NCBI GenBank assembly: GCA_013003535.1
Contig: JABDIY010000167.1
Span: 1-64,000, forward strand
Direction: 5' to 3'
Source of the DNA: Acidimicrobiales bacterium
GTDB taxonomy: Bacteria > Actinomycetota > Acidimicrobiia > Acidimicrobiales > SZUA-35
DNA length: 64,000 nucleotides
The notes under the pieces are model-generated. The model had not been told where the DNA came from. It was given only the letters and a program-made list of their open reading frames with translations, and made no database searches. Every line of letters starts with the position of its first letter. The stretch's first letter is position 1. Position numbers and translations under genes: made by a program. Shown here piece after piece: positions 51,654-60,508 of this stretch.

Positions 51654-53753
51654 GAATCAACTGTCATCGATGCTGTCCTCCCGGCCTCCGAGCCAGTCCC
51701 CTCGGCATCGCTGGACGGACTGAACTCGGCTCAGCGGGCCGCCGTCCACCACGACACCGGTCCCCTCCTCATCGTGGCGGGAGCCGGCACCGGCAAGACC
51801 AAGACGCTGGTGTCTCGTGTTCTCCGTCTGATCGAAGAGGGCGCCGAACCCAACCGCATCCTGCTACTCACCTTCACCCGCCGATCCTCATCAGAAATGC
51901 TGCAGCGGGTTCGGGCAGCATCCAGCAATCGAGCGGCCGGCCAAGTGTGGGGTGGCACGTTCCACTCGGTAGCCAACCGGCTTCTTCGCCAGTTTGGCGC
52001 GTCCGCCGGTCTACCGCCCAACTTCACCGTGCTGGACGCCAGTGATGCCACCGACCTCTTCGGCATGGTCAGGACCGAAGAAGGATTCGGGGAACGGTCC
52101 AAGCGGTTTCCCCGGGCGAACACCATCGCTGGCATCTACACCCGCCTGGTCAGCAGCCAAGCGAAACTGGCCGACGTCCTAGAGGTCGACTTTCCGTGGT
52201 GCGCCGACCATGCCGAGGATCTGAAGCCTCTCTTCGAGGCCTACACCAAACGCAAACGAGCCAATGCCGTTCTGGACTACGACGACCTCCTGCTGTTCTG
52301 GCGGGCCATCACCAAAAGTTCGCTGGGACCGGTGCTGCAAGACCTTTTCGATCACATCCTGATCGACGAGTACCAGGACACCAATCCAATCCAGGCCGAC
52401 ATCGTTGAAGGCATGTGCTCGGCCACCACCCAGCTCTGCGCGGTAGGCGACGATGCGCAGGCCATCTACGGCTTCCGCTCGGCCACGGTGGCAAACATGT
52501 GGAACTTTGCTGAACGCTTCGAAGGCGCAACCACCATCACGCTGGAGCAGAACTACCGCTCCACCTCGCCCATTCTGCGCGCCGCCAATGCGGTGATCGC
52601 CCAACCGATCGGTGGGAAGAAGCCCCACTTCTCCAAGGAACTCTGGAGCTCGATCCCCGGGGGCTCGGTCCCCCGCCTGGTCACCTGCCACGACGAAACC
52701 GCCCAGAGCGCCTGGGTGGTGGACAACATACTGGATTCCCGGGAACGCGGCATCGATCTACGCGATCAGGCGGTGCTGTTCCGGGCCGGCCACCACAGCA
52801 ACGGCCTCGAACTGGAGCTGACCCGAAGAGACGTCCCGTTCGTGAAATACGGTGGACTCAAGCACCTGGAGTCCGCGCACGTGAAAGACTTGTTGTCGCT
52901 TTTGCGAATACTCGACAACCCGGCTGACCAGTTGGCGTGGCATCGGGTGCTCTCCTCACTGGAAGGGGTAGGACCGGCAACCGAACGGCGCCTGGTGGCC
53001 GAACTGGGGATCGGTTCGGATGCGGTGGATCCCTTGCGACGTTTCCTCTCTGGCGAAGGACAGGTAAGTTCCGCCGCGGACCAACAGTTCACCGAACTCC
53101 GGTCTGCCCTGACTGATTGCGTCGGCGACGGGAGTGAGTCCGCCAGCCTTTCGCCCGCCGCTCAAATCAATCGGCTTCGACCGTTTTGCGAGTTGATCTT
53201 CGCCAACAAGTACGACAATTCCGTGGCCCGTCTGGCCGACCTCGATGCGCTGGCCACGACCGCCGAGACCTACAACTCGCGCAGCCGGATGCTGGTGGAA
53301 CTCACGCTCGACCCCCCGTCGGTCACCGGCGACTGGGCCGGACCACCCCACCTCGACGATGACTGGCTCACCCTCTCCACCATCCACTCCGCCAAAGGTC
53401 TGGAGTGGCGGCACGTGTTTCTCCTCCATGCGGCCGACGGCAACATTCCCTCCGATATGGCAATCGGCGACAACGACGGCATGGCCGAAGAGCTCCGACT
53501 CCTGTATGTGGCAATGACCCGAGCCAAGGAAGAACTGAGCATCTCGTTCCCACTCCGCTATCACGTGAACCGATTCGGGTCCGATGATCGTCACGTTTAC
53601 GCCCAGCTCAGCCGCTTCGTCGAACCGACCGTGGAACACTTCCACGTCATCGGCGACAAAATCGCAGAAGCCATCGACCTCCGCACCCCGGTTGGCGCCG
53701 CCACCGGCGTGGCCGAACAAGTGGACTCCATGCTCGCCAGCCTCTGGGACTAA
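51648..53753 (+). CDS. UvrD/PcrA-like superfamily 1 helicase
   Basis: The 701-residue protein has the full SF1A helicase set: motif Ia-preceding Walker A AGAGTGKTKTL (about 44-54), LTFTRRSSSEM, DEYQDTNPIQADIV (II), GDDAQAIYGFR (III), LEQNYRSTSPIL (IV), TIHSAKGLEWRHVFL (V) and RLLYVAMTRAKEEL (VI). It unwinds DNA in repair or replication restart. No HRDC or Ku-binding tail is seen. Start ATG 51648 is used; GTG 51636 is an alternative. The SOS box over the start predicts induction by DNA damage. Confidence 0.92.
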   Translation: MFESTVIDAVLPASEPVPSASLDGLNSAQRAAVHHDTGPLLIVAGAGTGKTKTLVSRVLRLIEEGAEPNRILLLTFTRRSSSEMLQRVRAASSNRAAGQVWGGTFHSVANRLLRQFGASAGLPPNFTVLDASDATDLFGMVRTEEGFGERSKRFPRANTIAGIYTRLVSSQAKLADVLEVDFPWCADHAEDLKPLFEAYTKRKRANAVLDYDDLLLFWRAITKSSLGPVLQDLFDHILIDEYQDTNPIQADIVEGMCSATTQLCAVGDDAQAIYGFRSATVANMWNFAERFEGATTITLEQNYRSTSPILRAANAVIAQPIGGKKPHFSKELWSSIPGGSVPRLVTCHDETAQSAWVVDNILDSRERGIDLRDQAVLFRAGHHSNGLELELTRRDVPFVKYGGLKHLESAHVKDLLSLLRILDNPADQLAWHRVLSSLEGVGPATERRLVAELGIGSDAVDPLRRFLSGEGQVSSAADQQFTELRSALTDCVGDGSESASLSPAAQINRLRPFCELIFANKYDNSVARLADLDALATTAETYNSRSRMLVELTLDPPSVTGDWAGPPHLDDDWLTLSTIHSAKGLEWRHVFLLHAADGNIPSDMAIGDNDGMAEELRLLYVAMTRAKEELSISFPLRYHVNRFGSDDRHVYAQLSRFVEPTVEHFHVIGDKIAEAIDLRTPVGAATGVAEQVDSMLASLWD

Positions 53754-53788
53754 GTCCAGCGTCCGAGCGAGTAACCTGTCCACGTACG

Positions 53789-53809
53789 TTCCTGACCAGG
53801 AATTTCTCT
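53789..53809 (+). terminator. Intrinsic terminator after the helicase gene
   Basis: TTCCT and AGGAA pair around GACC, followed by TTTCTCT. It lies 35 bp after the helicase stop. Confidence 0.55.
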
Positions 53810-53826
53810 AAGGTCATTACTTGGTA

Positions 53827-53851
53827 CTCCCGCGGAACGCAGTTCCGGGAG
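53827..53851. other. Strong GC-rich hairpin between helicase and lipoprotein genes
   Basis: CTCCC/GGGAG and GGAAC/GTTCC stack with a GC bulge and a 3-nt loop (GCA). It is followed by the 8-bp palindrome CCACGTGG at 53853-53860. It lies in the leader of the next gene rather than at a transcript end, so it could be a regulatory element. Confidence 0.5.
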
Positions 53852-53903
53852 ACCACGTGGCTGGAACATCGGCTACGAAGCGGCAACAGAAAGAACCCCA
53901 TCG

Positions 53904-54254
53904 ATGCCCAAACTGGTAGCAGTGTTCGCTTTAGCGCTGATGATGCTCGGTGCCGGTTGCACCAGTAGCGATAACGAAGCTGAGAGGGCAGCAGCGTGCA
54001 GCCGAGCAGTTGAGCTGGTTGCCGAGATGACCGAGGCCGATAGTTTCTCAGACTCTCAGCTCCTCGCCCAGCTCAATACCGAACTCAGCACGATCGAGGC
54101 ACCGGATGACGTTGACGCTGGGATCCAGTGGCTGAACGAAACCACCACTCAATGGATCACGGTGCTGGAAAGCGGGAGGCAGGACGACAGCGCTTTCCCG
54201 ATGAGGGACGACGTCGTTGAATCAAGACTGGCCCTGCGCCGAATCTGCCGGTAG
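53904..54254 (+). CDS. Small lipoprotein of unknown function
   Basis: The 116-residue protein has a signal peptide ending with lipobox LGAGC (Cys19). The mature part is acidic and helical (AAACSRAVELVAEMTEADSF, then NTELSTIEAPDDVDAGIQWL), with two more Cys. No family is recognised. It stands alone, with a hairpin terminator after it. Confidence 0.75.
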   Translation: MPKLVAVFALALMMLGAGCTSSDNEAERAAACSRAVELVAEMTEADSFSDSQLLAQLNTELSTIEAPDDVDAGIQWLNETTTQWITVLESGRQDDSAFPMRDDVVESRLALRRICR

Positions 54255-54264
54255 AACCGGTTGG

Positions 54265-54279
54265 CCCCGATTCCCGGGG
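54265..54279. terminator. Hairpin after the lipoprotein gene
   Basis: CCCCG and CGGGG pair around ATTCC, followed by TTCTC. It lies between convergent genes and could serve both. Confidence 0.5.
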
Positions 54280-54304
54280 TTCTCGATGAGATATGCCTCC
54301 CGCG

Positions 54305-55201
54305 CTACCGGCCCGAGCTCATGCCGTCGGAGGTGAGGCTGAGGCGGGGGCCGTATTTGGGGGCGCTCCCGCTGGATTTAGCCAAACGGATGACCCGCCA
54401 CCGGTGGCCCCGGTAGGGCTCCAGCAGCTCCAACATGCGGGCGTCATCGGCCCGGGGTTCCTTGGCTAGACACCACGCCACCGTGTTGGGCATGTGGTAG
54501 TCGCCAACCGGAACAGCATCGGCGTCGCCATAGACCACCGCCGAGATCATGGCGGTGGTCCATGGACCAATGCCCCGGATCTGCTGGAGCCGGTGACGAA
54601 CCTCGGCGGGCGGCTGGTCCCAGAGCGCATCGAGACGACGCATCTCCCGCGCCGTCCGAATGAGAACCTCGGCTCGTTTCCGTTCCACGCCACACGCGTG
54701 AAGGTCGTGATAACCGAGCGCCCCGATCGTCTCGGGCGACGGTAAGACCCAGGCCCGGGATCGACCGTCGGGCGACGGACCAGGGGCGGGGTCGCCAAAC
54801 CTTCTGGCGATCGCCCGGCGTGCCGCCACGGCTCTGGTGACCTGAACTTTTTGGCCCAGGATTGCACCGATGAGGGCGTCCCAGGGTCGGTCGGTTCGGC
54901 TGAGACGAAACGGGGTTCGACGCCAGAGTTGGCCGATCACACCATCGGGTCGGAACTCGCTGGGGTTGTCCCGCAGTCCGAGCAAGCCGGGCATTTGCTC
55001 CAGCAACCACGGCCCACCCGGCCCCCACGCCTCACCTTCAGCTTCGGTGGCATCAGACCGGCGTAAGAACAGAGTGCCCAGGCCGGTGGGGGTGCGCGTG
55101 CTCCACCACGCTCCGTTGGGACCCACCATCACCGGCATCTTGGCGCCGCGAATGGTGGCCCGCATGTCCAGGGCGGCCGGAATGGCAACCGTACGCTTCA
55201 C
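54305..55201 (-). CDS. HhH-GPD DNA glycosylase (AlkA-like)
   Basis: The 298-residue protein has the helix-hairpin-helix LQQIRGIGPWTTAMIS and the catalytic Asp in PVGDYHMPNTVAWCL. An N-terminal AlkA-like beta domain precedes it (GPNGAWWSTRTPTGLGTLFL). It would remove alkylated purines. The Cys cluster of MutY/Nth is absent, fitting the AlkA branch. Confidence 0.87.
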   Translation of the reverse strand: MKRTVAIPAALDMRATIRGAKMPVMVGPNGAWWSTRTPTGLGTLFLRRSDATEAEGEAWGPGGPWLLEQMPGLLGLRDNPSEFRPDGVIGQLWRRTPFRLSRTDRPWDALIGAILGQKVQVTRAVAARRAIARRFGDPAPGPSPDGRSRAWVLPSPETIGALGYHDLHACGVERKRAEVLIRTAREMRRLDALWDQPPAEVRHRLQQIRGIGPWTTAMISAVVYGDADAVPVGDYHMPNTVAWCLAKEPRADDARMLELLEPYRGHRWRVIRLAKSSGSAPKYGPRLSLTSDGMSSGR

Positions 55202-55219
55202 GACGCCAGTCTGTATCTA

Positions 55220-56947
55220 TCAGCCAACCAATTGCTCCTGAAGGGTGCGTTTGACGAACTTTCCGCTGGCATTGCGAGGCAACGGTTCATCGAGGAACCA
55301 GATTCGGCTGGGAATCTTGTACTTGGCCAGACGTTCGGCCATGAAGGCCTGAGCTTTCTCGGCGGTCAGCGTCTGGCCAGGCTGGAGCACGATAGCCATG
55401 CCCACCTCCTCGCCCATCCGTTCGTCTGGCACAGCAAAGACGGCAGCTTCCGCCACCGCCGGATGACGATAGATGACCGCCTCCACTTCAGAGCAGTAGA
55501 CGTTCTCGCCGCCCCGCAGCACCATGTCTTTGGCGCGATCCACGATGAACACGAAGCCGTCGTCGTCAATGCGGGCGATATCGCCGGTGTTGAACCAGCC
55601 GTCCTGGATGGCCTGAGCGGTGGCCTCGGGTTTGTTGAGGTAACCCTTGACGATGATCGGGCCTTTCACCCACAACACCCCAGTCTCACCTTGTGGGAGG
55701 TCGTTGCCGAGTTCGTCTCGCACCACGGCGTCGCAGGTGGGAACCACCGCACCGCACGAAGCGGGCTTGGCGAGATACATGGCATGCATGTTGGCGGTGA
55801 CGATCCCGTGGGTTTCGGTGAGGCCGTAGCCGGTGGAAGGTGTCCCGGCCTTCAACGCGGCACCGATCTTCTCAACGAGATCCGGCTGGATCGGCGCCCC
55901 GCCACCGCCCATCGACTGCAAAGTCGAGGTGTCTCGGGAAGACCAGTCGGGATGATTGAGGAGCTCGCGGGACATGGTGGGAACACCGCTGAGGGTCGTG
56001 ACTCGCTCCCGTTCAATGAGCTCCAAAGCTCGGGCCGGGTCCCAGCGATACATCAACACCATCGCTGCTCCCACCGCCGTGGCCGGGTGGAGCAGACAGT
56101 TGTTGGCGGTCACATGGAACAGCGGGGTTGGAGCCATGATGCACGGCTGTTGTGCTGGTTCGGGAGCCGGCGCACCGGCGTCCTCCGTCATCCTTTTCGG
56201 GATGTCCTGCATGAACCCCAGGTGGAACAGGTTGTGAACCGAACCCCGATGGGTGAGTTGGGCACCCTTCGGATGGCCCGTTGTGCCCGAGGTGTAGAAG
56301 ATGCAGACGTCGTCGTCGGGGTGGATCTCTACAGCGGGAAGCGTCTCCGTCGCCGTGGTGGGGTCCACTACATCACCCCAGCGGGCGGCGCCGTGGGGCA
56401 GCGGTGAATCGTCGGCACGAACCGCGATGATCCTCAGCCCAATGCGTTTCTGCAGTTCGTCGTGGATCGGGAGCACCCGTTCGAGGCGTTCCGAGTCGCA
56501 AATGAGCACTTTCGGGGCGGAATCCTCCAATGCGTACTCCATCTCGGGGGTGGTCCACCAAGCGTTCATGCCAACACTGGCCGCGCCGGTGCTGAGGATC
56601 GCCCAATACGCCAGCACCCATTCGCTGTAGTTGCGCATGGCGATCGCCACCCGATCCCCGGGTCCCACGCCGTATTCGCCAACCAAAGCCGCAGCCAGTG
56701 ACCGCACGGCGGCGTGGGCCTCTCCATAGGTCATCGATTCATCTTCGAAAACCAGGTAGCGGCGGTCTCCATACGCTGCGGTCATCGCCCAGATATCCCG
56801 GAGATTCGCCGGCGCATGCTTCAATACCCGCATTTCCACGCCACGGACCTCGGTGTCCACCATCTCGTACTTGGCGCCAGGGGCCACCAACGCCTCCGAA
56901 GCCGCCTTGTATCGGGCAACCAGATCCGGGTCGGAGGGCATTGTCAT
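55220..56947 (-). CDS. Long-chain fatty-acid--CoA ligase / acyl-CoA synthetase
   Basis: The 575-residue protein is an ANL enzyme: P-loop YTSGTTGHPKGAQLTH, GYGLTETHG, DRAKDMVLRGGENVYCSEVE, and the catalytic Lys in PRNASGKFVKRTL. It forms acyl-AMP and then acyl-CoA. The acyl chain cannot be predicted; neighbouring CoA-transferase and oxidoreductase genes suggest a catabolic setting. ATG 56947 is preferred; a TACGCT box (56956-56961, minus) lies 8 nt upstream. Confidence 0.9.
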   Translation of the reverse strand: MTMPSDPDLVARYKAASEALVAPGAKYEMVDTEVRGVEMRVLKHAPANLRDIWAMTAAYGDRRYLVFEDESMTYGEAHAAVRSLAAALVGEYGVGPGDRVAIAMRNYSEWVLAYWAILSTGAASVGMNAWWTTPEMEYALEDSAPKVLICDSERLERVLPIHDELQKRIGLRIIAVRADDSPLPHGAARWGDVVDPTTATETLPAVEIHPDDDVCIFYTSGTTGHPKGAQLTHRGSVHNLFHLGFMQDIPKRMTEDAGAPAPEPAQQPCIMAPTPLFHVTANNCLLHPATAVGAAMVLMYRWDPARALELIERERVTTLSGVPTMSRELLNHPDWSSRDTSTLQSMGGGGAPIQPDLVEKIGAALKAGTPSTGYGLTETHGIVTANMHAMYLAKPASCGAVVPTCDAVVRDELGNDLPQGETGVLWVKGPIIVKGYLNKPEATAQAIQDGWFNTGDIARIDDDGFVFIVDRAKDMVLRGGENVYCSEVEAVIYRHPAVAEAAVFAVPDERMGEEVGMAIVLQPGQTLTAEKAQAFMAERLAKYKIPSRIWFLDEPLPRNASGKFVKRTLQEQLVG

Positions 56948-57003
56948 GGCGGCCGAGCGTAACAACCTGCGGAAGGGCCCTCCAATCCTGCTAGACCATC
57001 ATC

Positions 57004-58212
57004 GTGGACATTGTCGTAGTAGGCGCAGGACTCTCCGGGCTCGCTTGTGCGGTCGACCTGAAAACGGCCGGTCATTCGGTTGCGGTGGTCGAAGCCAGCG
57101 ATGGGCCAGGTGGTCGCGTTCGCACCGACACCATCGACGGCCACCTGTGCGACCGCGGATTTCAGATCCTGCTCACCGCCTACCCCGATGCCGCTGACCT
57201 GTTGGACTACGCCGCCCTGGAGCTGAAAACATTCAAACCCGGTGCCCAGGTGCTTCTTCTCGACGGCCAGACCGCTCTGGTGGGCGACCCGTTCCGGGCG
57301 CTCGACCAACTGATCCCCACAGTGCTGGCCCCAATCGGGTCGCTGCGAGACAAGGCCCGCATCCTGGCCTATCGCATGAAGACCACTCGAGGGACGATCG
57401 AGGAACTTTGGGACAAGGAAGATGTGACGGCCCGCACCCGGTTCAAGGATCTGGGGTTCAGTCCAAAAATGATCGAACGGTTCCTGCAGCCGCTGTTTGC
57501 CGGCATCACGCTGGATCCCGACCTGGGGGGATCCAGCCGGGTGGTCGACTTTGTCTTCCGGATGCTGGCTGAAGGCGATGCTGCGGTTCCCCGTTATGGC
57601 ATGGGCCAGATCAGCGAACAGCTGGCCGGTCGATTGGACGAGGGCGAGCTTCATCTCAACACCAAGGTGGTCAATGTGGAAGCCAAGGAGGTGACGATCC
57701 TGGGCGGCGAAACTTTCGATGCTGATGCCGTTGTTGTAGCAACCGGTCCCACCGAAGCAGCTCGCCTCACCGATGTCCCCGACCCCGGCTGGCGAGGCGT
57801 CACCAGCATCTGGTTCTCCGCAGCAGAACCGGCCTCTACCGAACCGATCCTACTGCTCAATGGAACCGGGAAACGGCCCCTCAACTCCATCGTGAACATG
57901 AGCGCAGTGTCCGCTGCCTATTCTCCCGCCGGCACGCACACCGTCGTTGTATCGGCACCGACCGTTGCTCAGGGAACCGAAGCGGCTCTGCGTGCGCAAC
58001 TCCGCGACCTGGTAGGTCCCGTCACCGATGCATGGGAAACCCTTCGGGTCGACCGGATTCCCCAAGCCCAACCGCTCCAGCTCCCGGGGTATGACAAGAA
58101 CCCGCCCGTACAGCTGGAGAACGGTGTCTACATCTGTGGCGACCACCGCCACGACGCCAGCATCAACGGAGCGATCCTGTCCGGTCGCAAGGCTGCCGCC
58201 GCCATCGGTTGA
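57004..58212 (+). CDS. FAD-dependent amine oxidase/desaturase-like oxidoreductase
   Basis: The 402-residue protein starts at GTG with the FAD Rossmann motif VVVGAGLSGLACAVDL and the GG motif GPGGRVRTD. Its C-terminus has YICGDHRHDASINGAILSGRKAA, the conserved FAD end. It resembles phytoene-desaturase and protoporphyrinogen-oxidase-like proteins; substrate unknown. It is divergent from the acyl-CoA synthetase gene. Confidence 0.87.
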   Translation: MDIVVVGAGLSGLACAVDLKTAGHSVAVVEASDGPGGRVRTDTIDGHLCDRGFQILLTAYPDAADLLDYAALELKTFKPGAQVLLLDGQTALVGDPFRALDQLIPTVLAPIGSLRDKARILAYRMKTTRGTIEELWDKEDVTARTRFKDLGFSPKMIERFLQPLFAGITLDPDLGGSSRVVDFVFRMLAEGDAAVPRYGMGQISEQLAGRLDEGELHLNTKVVNVEAKEVTILGGETFDADAVVVATGPTEAARLTDVPDPGWRGVTSIWFSAAEPASTEPILLLNGTGKRPLNSIVNMSAVSAAYSPAGTHTVVVSAPTVAQGTEAALRAQLRDLVGPVTDAWETLRVDRIPQAQPLQLPGYDKNPPVQLENGVYICGDHRHDASINGAILSGRKAAAAIG

Positions 58213-58257
58213 ACATGGGACCCGCACACAGCACACTTCCGTCTCACGGCGATCCTT

Positions 58258-58271
58258 GAGGAGACCCCATC
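58258..58271 (+). promoter_or_regulatory. Strong ribosome binding site followed by an ATC codon
   Basis: GAGGAG (58258-58263) is followed by 5 nt and ATC at 58269, in frame with the ABM-domain gene. An in-frame stop lies just before, at 58257, and no ATG, GTG or TTG stands until 58299. Either the rare ATC starts the protein or the ribosome site is fortuitous. Confidence 0.5.
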
Positions 58272-58298
58272 AACAAACGCGCAATCCCCACCGTCATC

Positions 58299-59102
58299 GT
58301 GGCCCGCAAACCTCGGGCGGGCCAAGAGCGAGAGTTCAAACGCTGGCTGGATCGAATCACTGCCACGGCGGCTGCCATGCCTGGTCATCTGGGCAGCGAT
58401 CTCCAGGCTCCAGGACCCGAGCACCCAGACGAATGGACGATCGTCTATCAGTTCGAGTCACAATCACTGCTGGATGATTGGATCGATTCTCCCGTCCGGG
58501 CCGCACTGTTGGCCGAGGGAGCCGAACTCACCGAAGGCGAGAGCCGGGTCCAGCACCTGGCAATGGGAGTTGGAGAAAACCCCGTAACCGCAGTGGCGTC
58601 GTTTGAAGTGAAGCAAGGACGATGGGCAGAATTCGAGGAGGGGTATGACCGGATCCTTCAATCGATTAGCCGGTTCGACGGCTTCCTGAGCGCCCAGCTC
58701 TTCCCGCCGGTCGACGACGTTCAGGATGAAACGGTGATCGTTTTCTCGTTCCGATCGCGAGACCAGCTCGACGCCTGGCTTACCTCTGACGAGCGGCGCG
58801 AGCAACTGGAGCTGTTGGATGACTTGGTCGAAGGCGACCGGCACGTCAACGTCGTCGGCGGATTCGGCGGCTGGTTCAACTTGGGTCAACGACAGGTGAA
58901 GACCTGGAAGCAAGCAGCCGTCGTGTTGTTGGCGCTGTATCCAATGGTGCTCGTGATCAACGAGTTGCTGGGCTGGTTGCTTCCAGCCGATTTTCCGTAC
59001 CTCTTGAGTGTGCTTCTGGGAAACATCATCGGTGTCGGGGTATTGAGCTGGGTGCTGATGCCGCGACTCACCTCAATTCTGCACAACTGGCTGCGTCGAT
59101 GA
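58299..59102 (+). CDS. Tandem ABM-domain membrane protein
   Basis: The 267-residue protein has two antibiotic-biosynthesis-monooxygenase (ferredoxin-like) domains (about 1-85 and 95-190) and two C-terminal membrane helices (VVLLALYPMVLVINELLGWL; LLSVLLGNIIGVGVLSWVL). The fold is common in heme- and quinone-type oxygenases; the role here is unknown. With GTG 58299 the first beta strand is missing. Starting at ATC 58269 adds INKRAIPTVI, which restores it. The GTG start is kept as the conservative choice. Confidence 0.8.
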   Translation: MARKPRAGQEREFKRWLDRITATAAAMPGHLGSDLQAPGPEHPDEWTIVYQFESQSLLDDWIDSPVRAALLAEGAELTEGESRVQHLAMGVGENPVTAVASFEVKQGRWAEFEEGYDRILQSISRFDGFLSAQLFPPVDDVQDETVIVFSFRSRDQLDAWLTSDERREQLELLDDLVEGDRHVNVVGGFGGWFNLGQRQVKTWKQAAVVLLALYPMVLVINELLGWLLPADFPYLLSVLLGNIIGVGVLSWVLMPRLTSILHNWLRR

Positions 59103-59119
59103 CGAGCTCGCTACGGCCG

Positions 59120-60508
59120 TCAACGACCGATCAGGCCGTGCTTTCTCGCTGCGATCTCGAGATCGCCTCTGTGGTCAGGATGGGCAACTGAAATCAACGC
59201 CCGAGCCCGTTCGGCCAAGGTTCGGCCCCGCAGCGTTGCAACACCGAACTCGGTGACCACGTGATCCACGGTGTTCTTCATCGTGGTAACCACCGCCCCG
59301 GGTTGAAGCGTAGGCACGATACGGGTGGCACCTTGGCGGGTCGTGCTGGCCAAGACGATGTAACCGTCTCCGCCTTTGGAGTATTGAGCGCCGCGGGCAA
59401 AATCGGCCTGACCGCCGCTGCCAGAAAAGAACCGGGTACCCAGCGTCTCTGATGCGCATTGGCCAACGAGGTCAACCTCGAGGGTGGCGTTGATGGAGAC
59501 GAAGTTGTCTTCACGACCGATACGACGCGGGTCGTTCGTTTCGTTGACGGGTAGGAACACGACGGCGTCGTTGAGATCCAGGAAGTCATACAAACGTTTG
59601 GTGCCGAGCGCGAACGTGGCAACCGAGCGCCGGTTGTAGGCCCGCTTATTGATGCCGGTGACCGCGCCGGACTCGATGAGGTCCACCATCGGGTCCGCAA
59701 ACAGCTCGGTGTGAATCGCCAGGTTCTTGCGATCGGTGAGCAACGACGCCACGCCGGTAGGGATGCCACCGATGCCGAGCTGCATCGTCGCCCCATCGGG
59801 AACCCGTTCCGCAACACGCTCCGCGATCCTCAGGTCTCTCCCGGACGGCACTGCCGCCGGAACTTCAACGAGGGGATAACTTGCATGACACCATGCCAAG
59901 GCTTCGTCGATGTGCATACGGTTTCCACCGAAGGTTCTGGGCATCTGTTCGTTGATCTCCAGAACGAAGGGCACCCGGCCGATCAACGCCGCCGTATAGC
60001 TCCCCGTAACACCGAGCGACACGTATCCGTGCGCATCGGGTGGACTGGCAGCCGCCAACACCACCGACGGATTCATCTCCTCCAGAAACTGAGGCACCTC
60101 GCTGTAGTTGGCTGGCGCGAAATCAATCGTGCCGGCCGCAAATGCCGCCCGGGTGATGGGTGAGAGGAACCATGAAACGTGACGGAGGTGTCCTTCCAGT
60201 TCGCCCCGTATGTACGGCCGATCCCGGAGGGCGTGCATCTGGTGCACGCGAACACTCCGAAGCCCTTCGGCATTGGCCTCGATCTCATTCATCAACTCCA
60301 CGGGTTCGCCGTTGGCGATCGGCAGAATGATGTCGGCCTTGGCGGGAAGCCAGTCCACGATGGCAGCCGCCACCGCAGCTGGTTCATGGCTGTCACCGGG
60401 AATCGTCAGTTTCACACCCTGAGTGATAGCCGCCAAGGGGCCCGAACACCACCATCGGACGATGTCAGCGGCGTTGACATCGAGGACACCACACGGTGGT
60501 CCTGGCAT
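59120..60508 (-). CDS. Acetyl-CoA hydrolase/4-hydroxybutyrate CoA-transferase family protein
   Basis: The 462-residue protein has the two-domain CoA-transferase fold: GIGGIPTGVASLL, HTELFADPMVDLIESGAVTG with the catalytic Glu, and FSGSGGQADFARGA for CoA binding. It may move CoA between short acids. Its first 44 bp overlap the 3' end of mutM on the same strand, so it likely uses the mutM transcript. The N-terminal start is uncertain. Confidence 0.87.
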   Translation of the reverse strand: MPGPPCGVLDVNAADIVRWWCSGPLAAITQGVKLTIPGDSHEPAAVAAAIVDWLPAKADIILPIANGEPVELMNEIEANAEGLRSVRVHQMHALRDRPYIRGELEGHLRHVSWFLSPITRAAFAAGTIDFAPANYSEVPQFLEEMNPSVVLAAASPPDAHGYVSLGVTGSYTAALIGRVPFVLEINEQMPRTFGGNRMHIDEALAWCHASYPLVEVPAAVPSGRDLRIAERVAERVPDGATMQLGIGGIPTGVASLLTDRKNLAIHTELFADPMVDLIESGAVTGINKRAYNRRSVATFALGTKRLYDFLDLNDAVVFLPVNETNDPRRIGREDNFVSINATLEVDLVGQCASETLGTRFFSGSGGQADFARGAQYSKGGDGYIVLASTTRQGATRIVPTLQPGAVVTTMKNTVDHVVTEFGVATLRGRTLAERARALISVAHPDHRGDLEIAARKHGLIGR

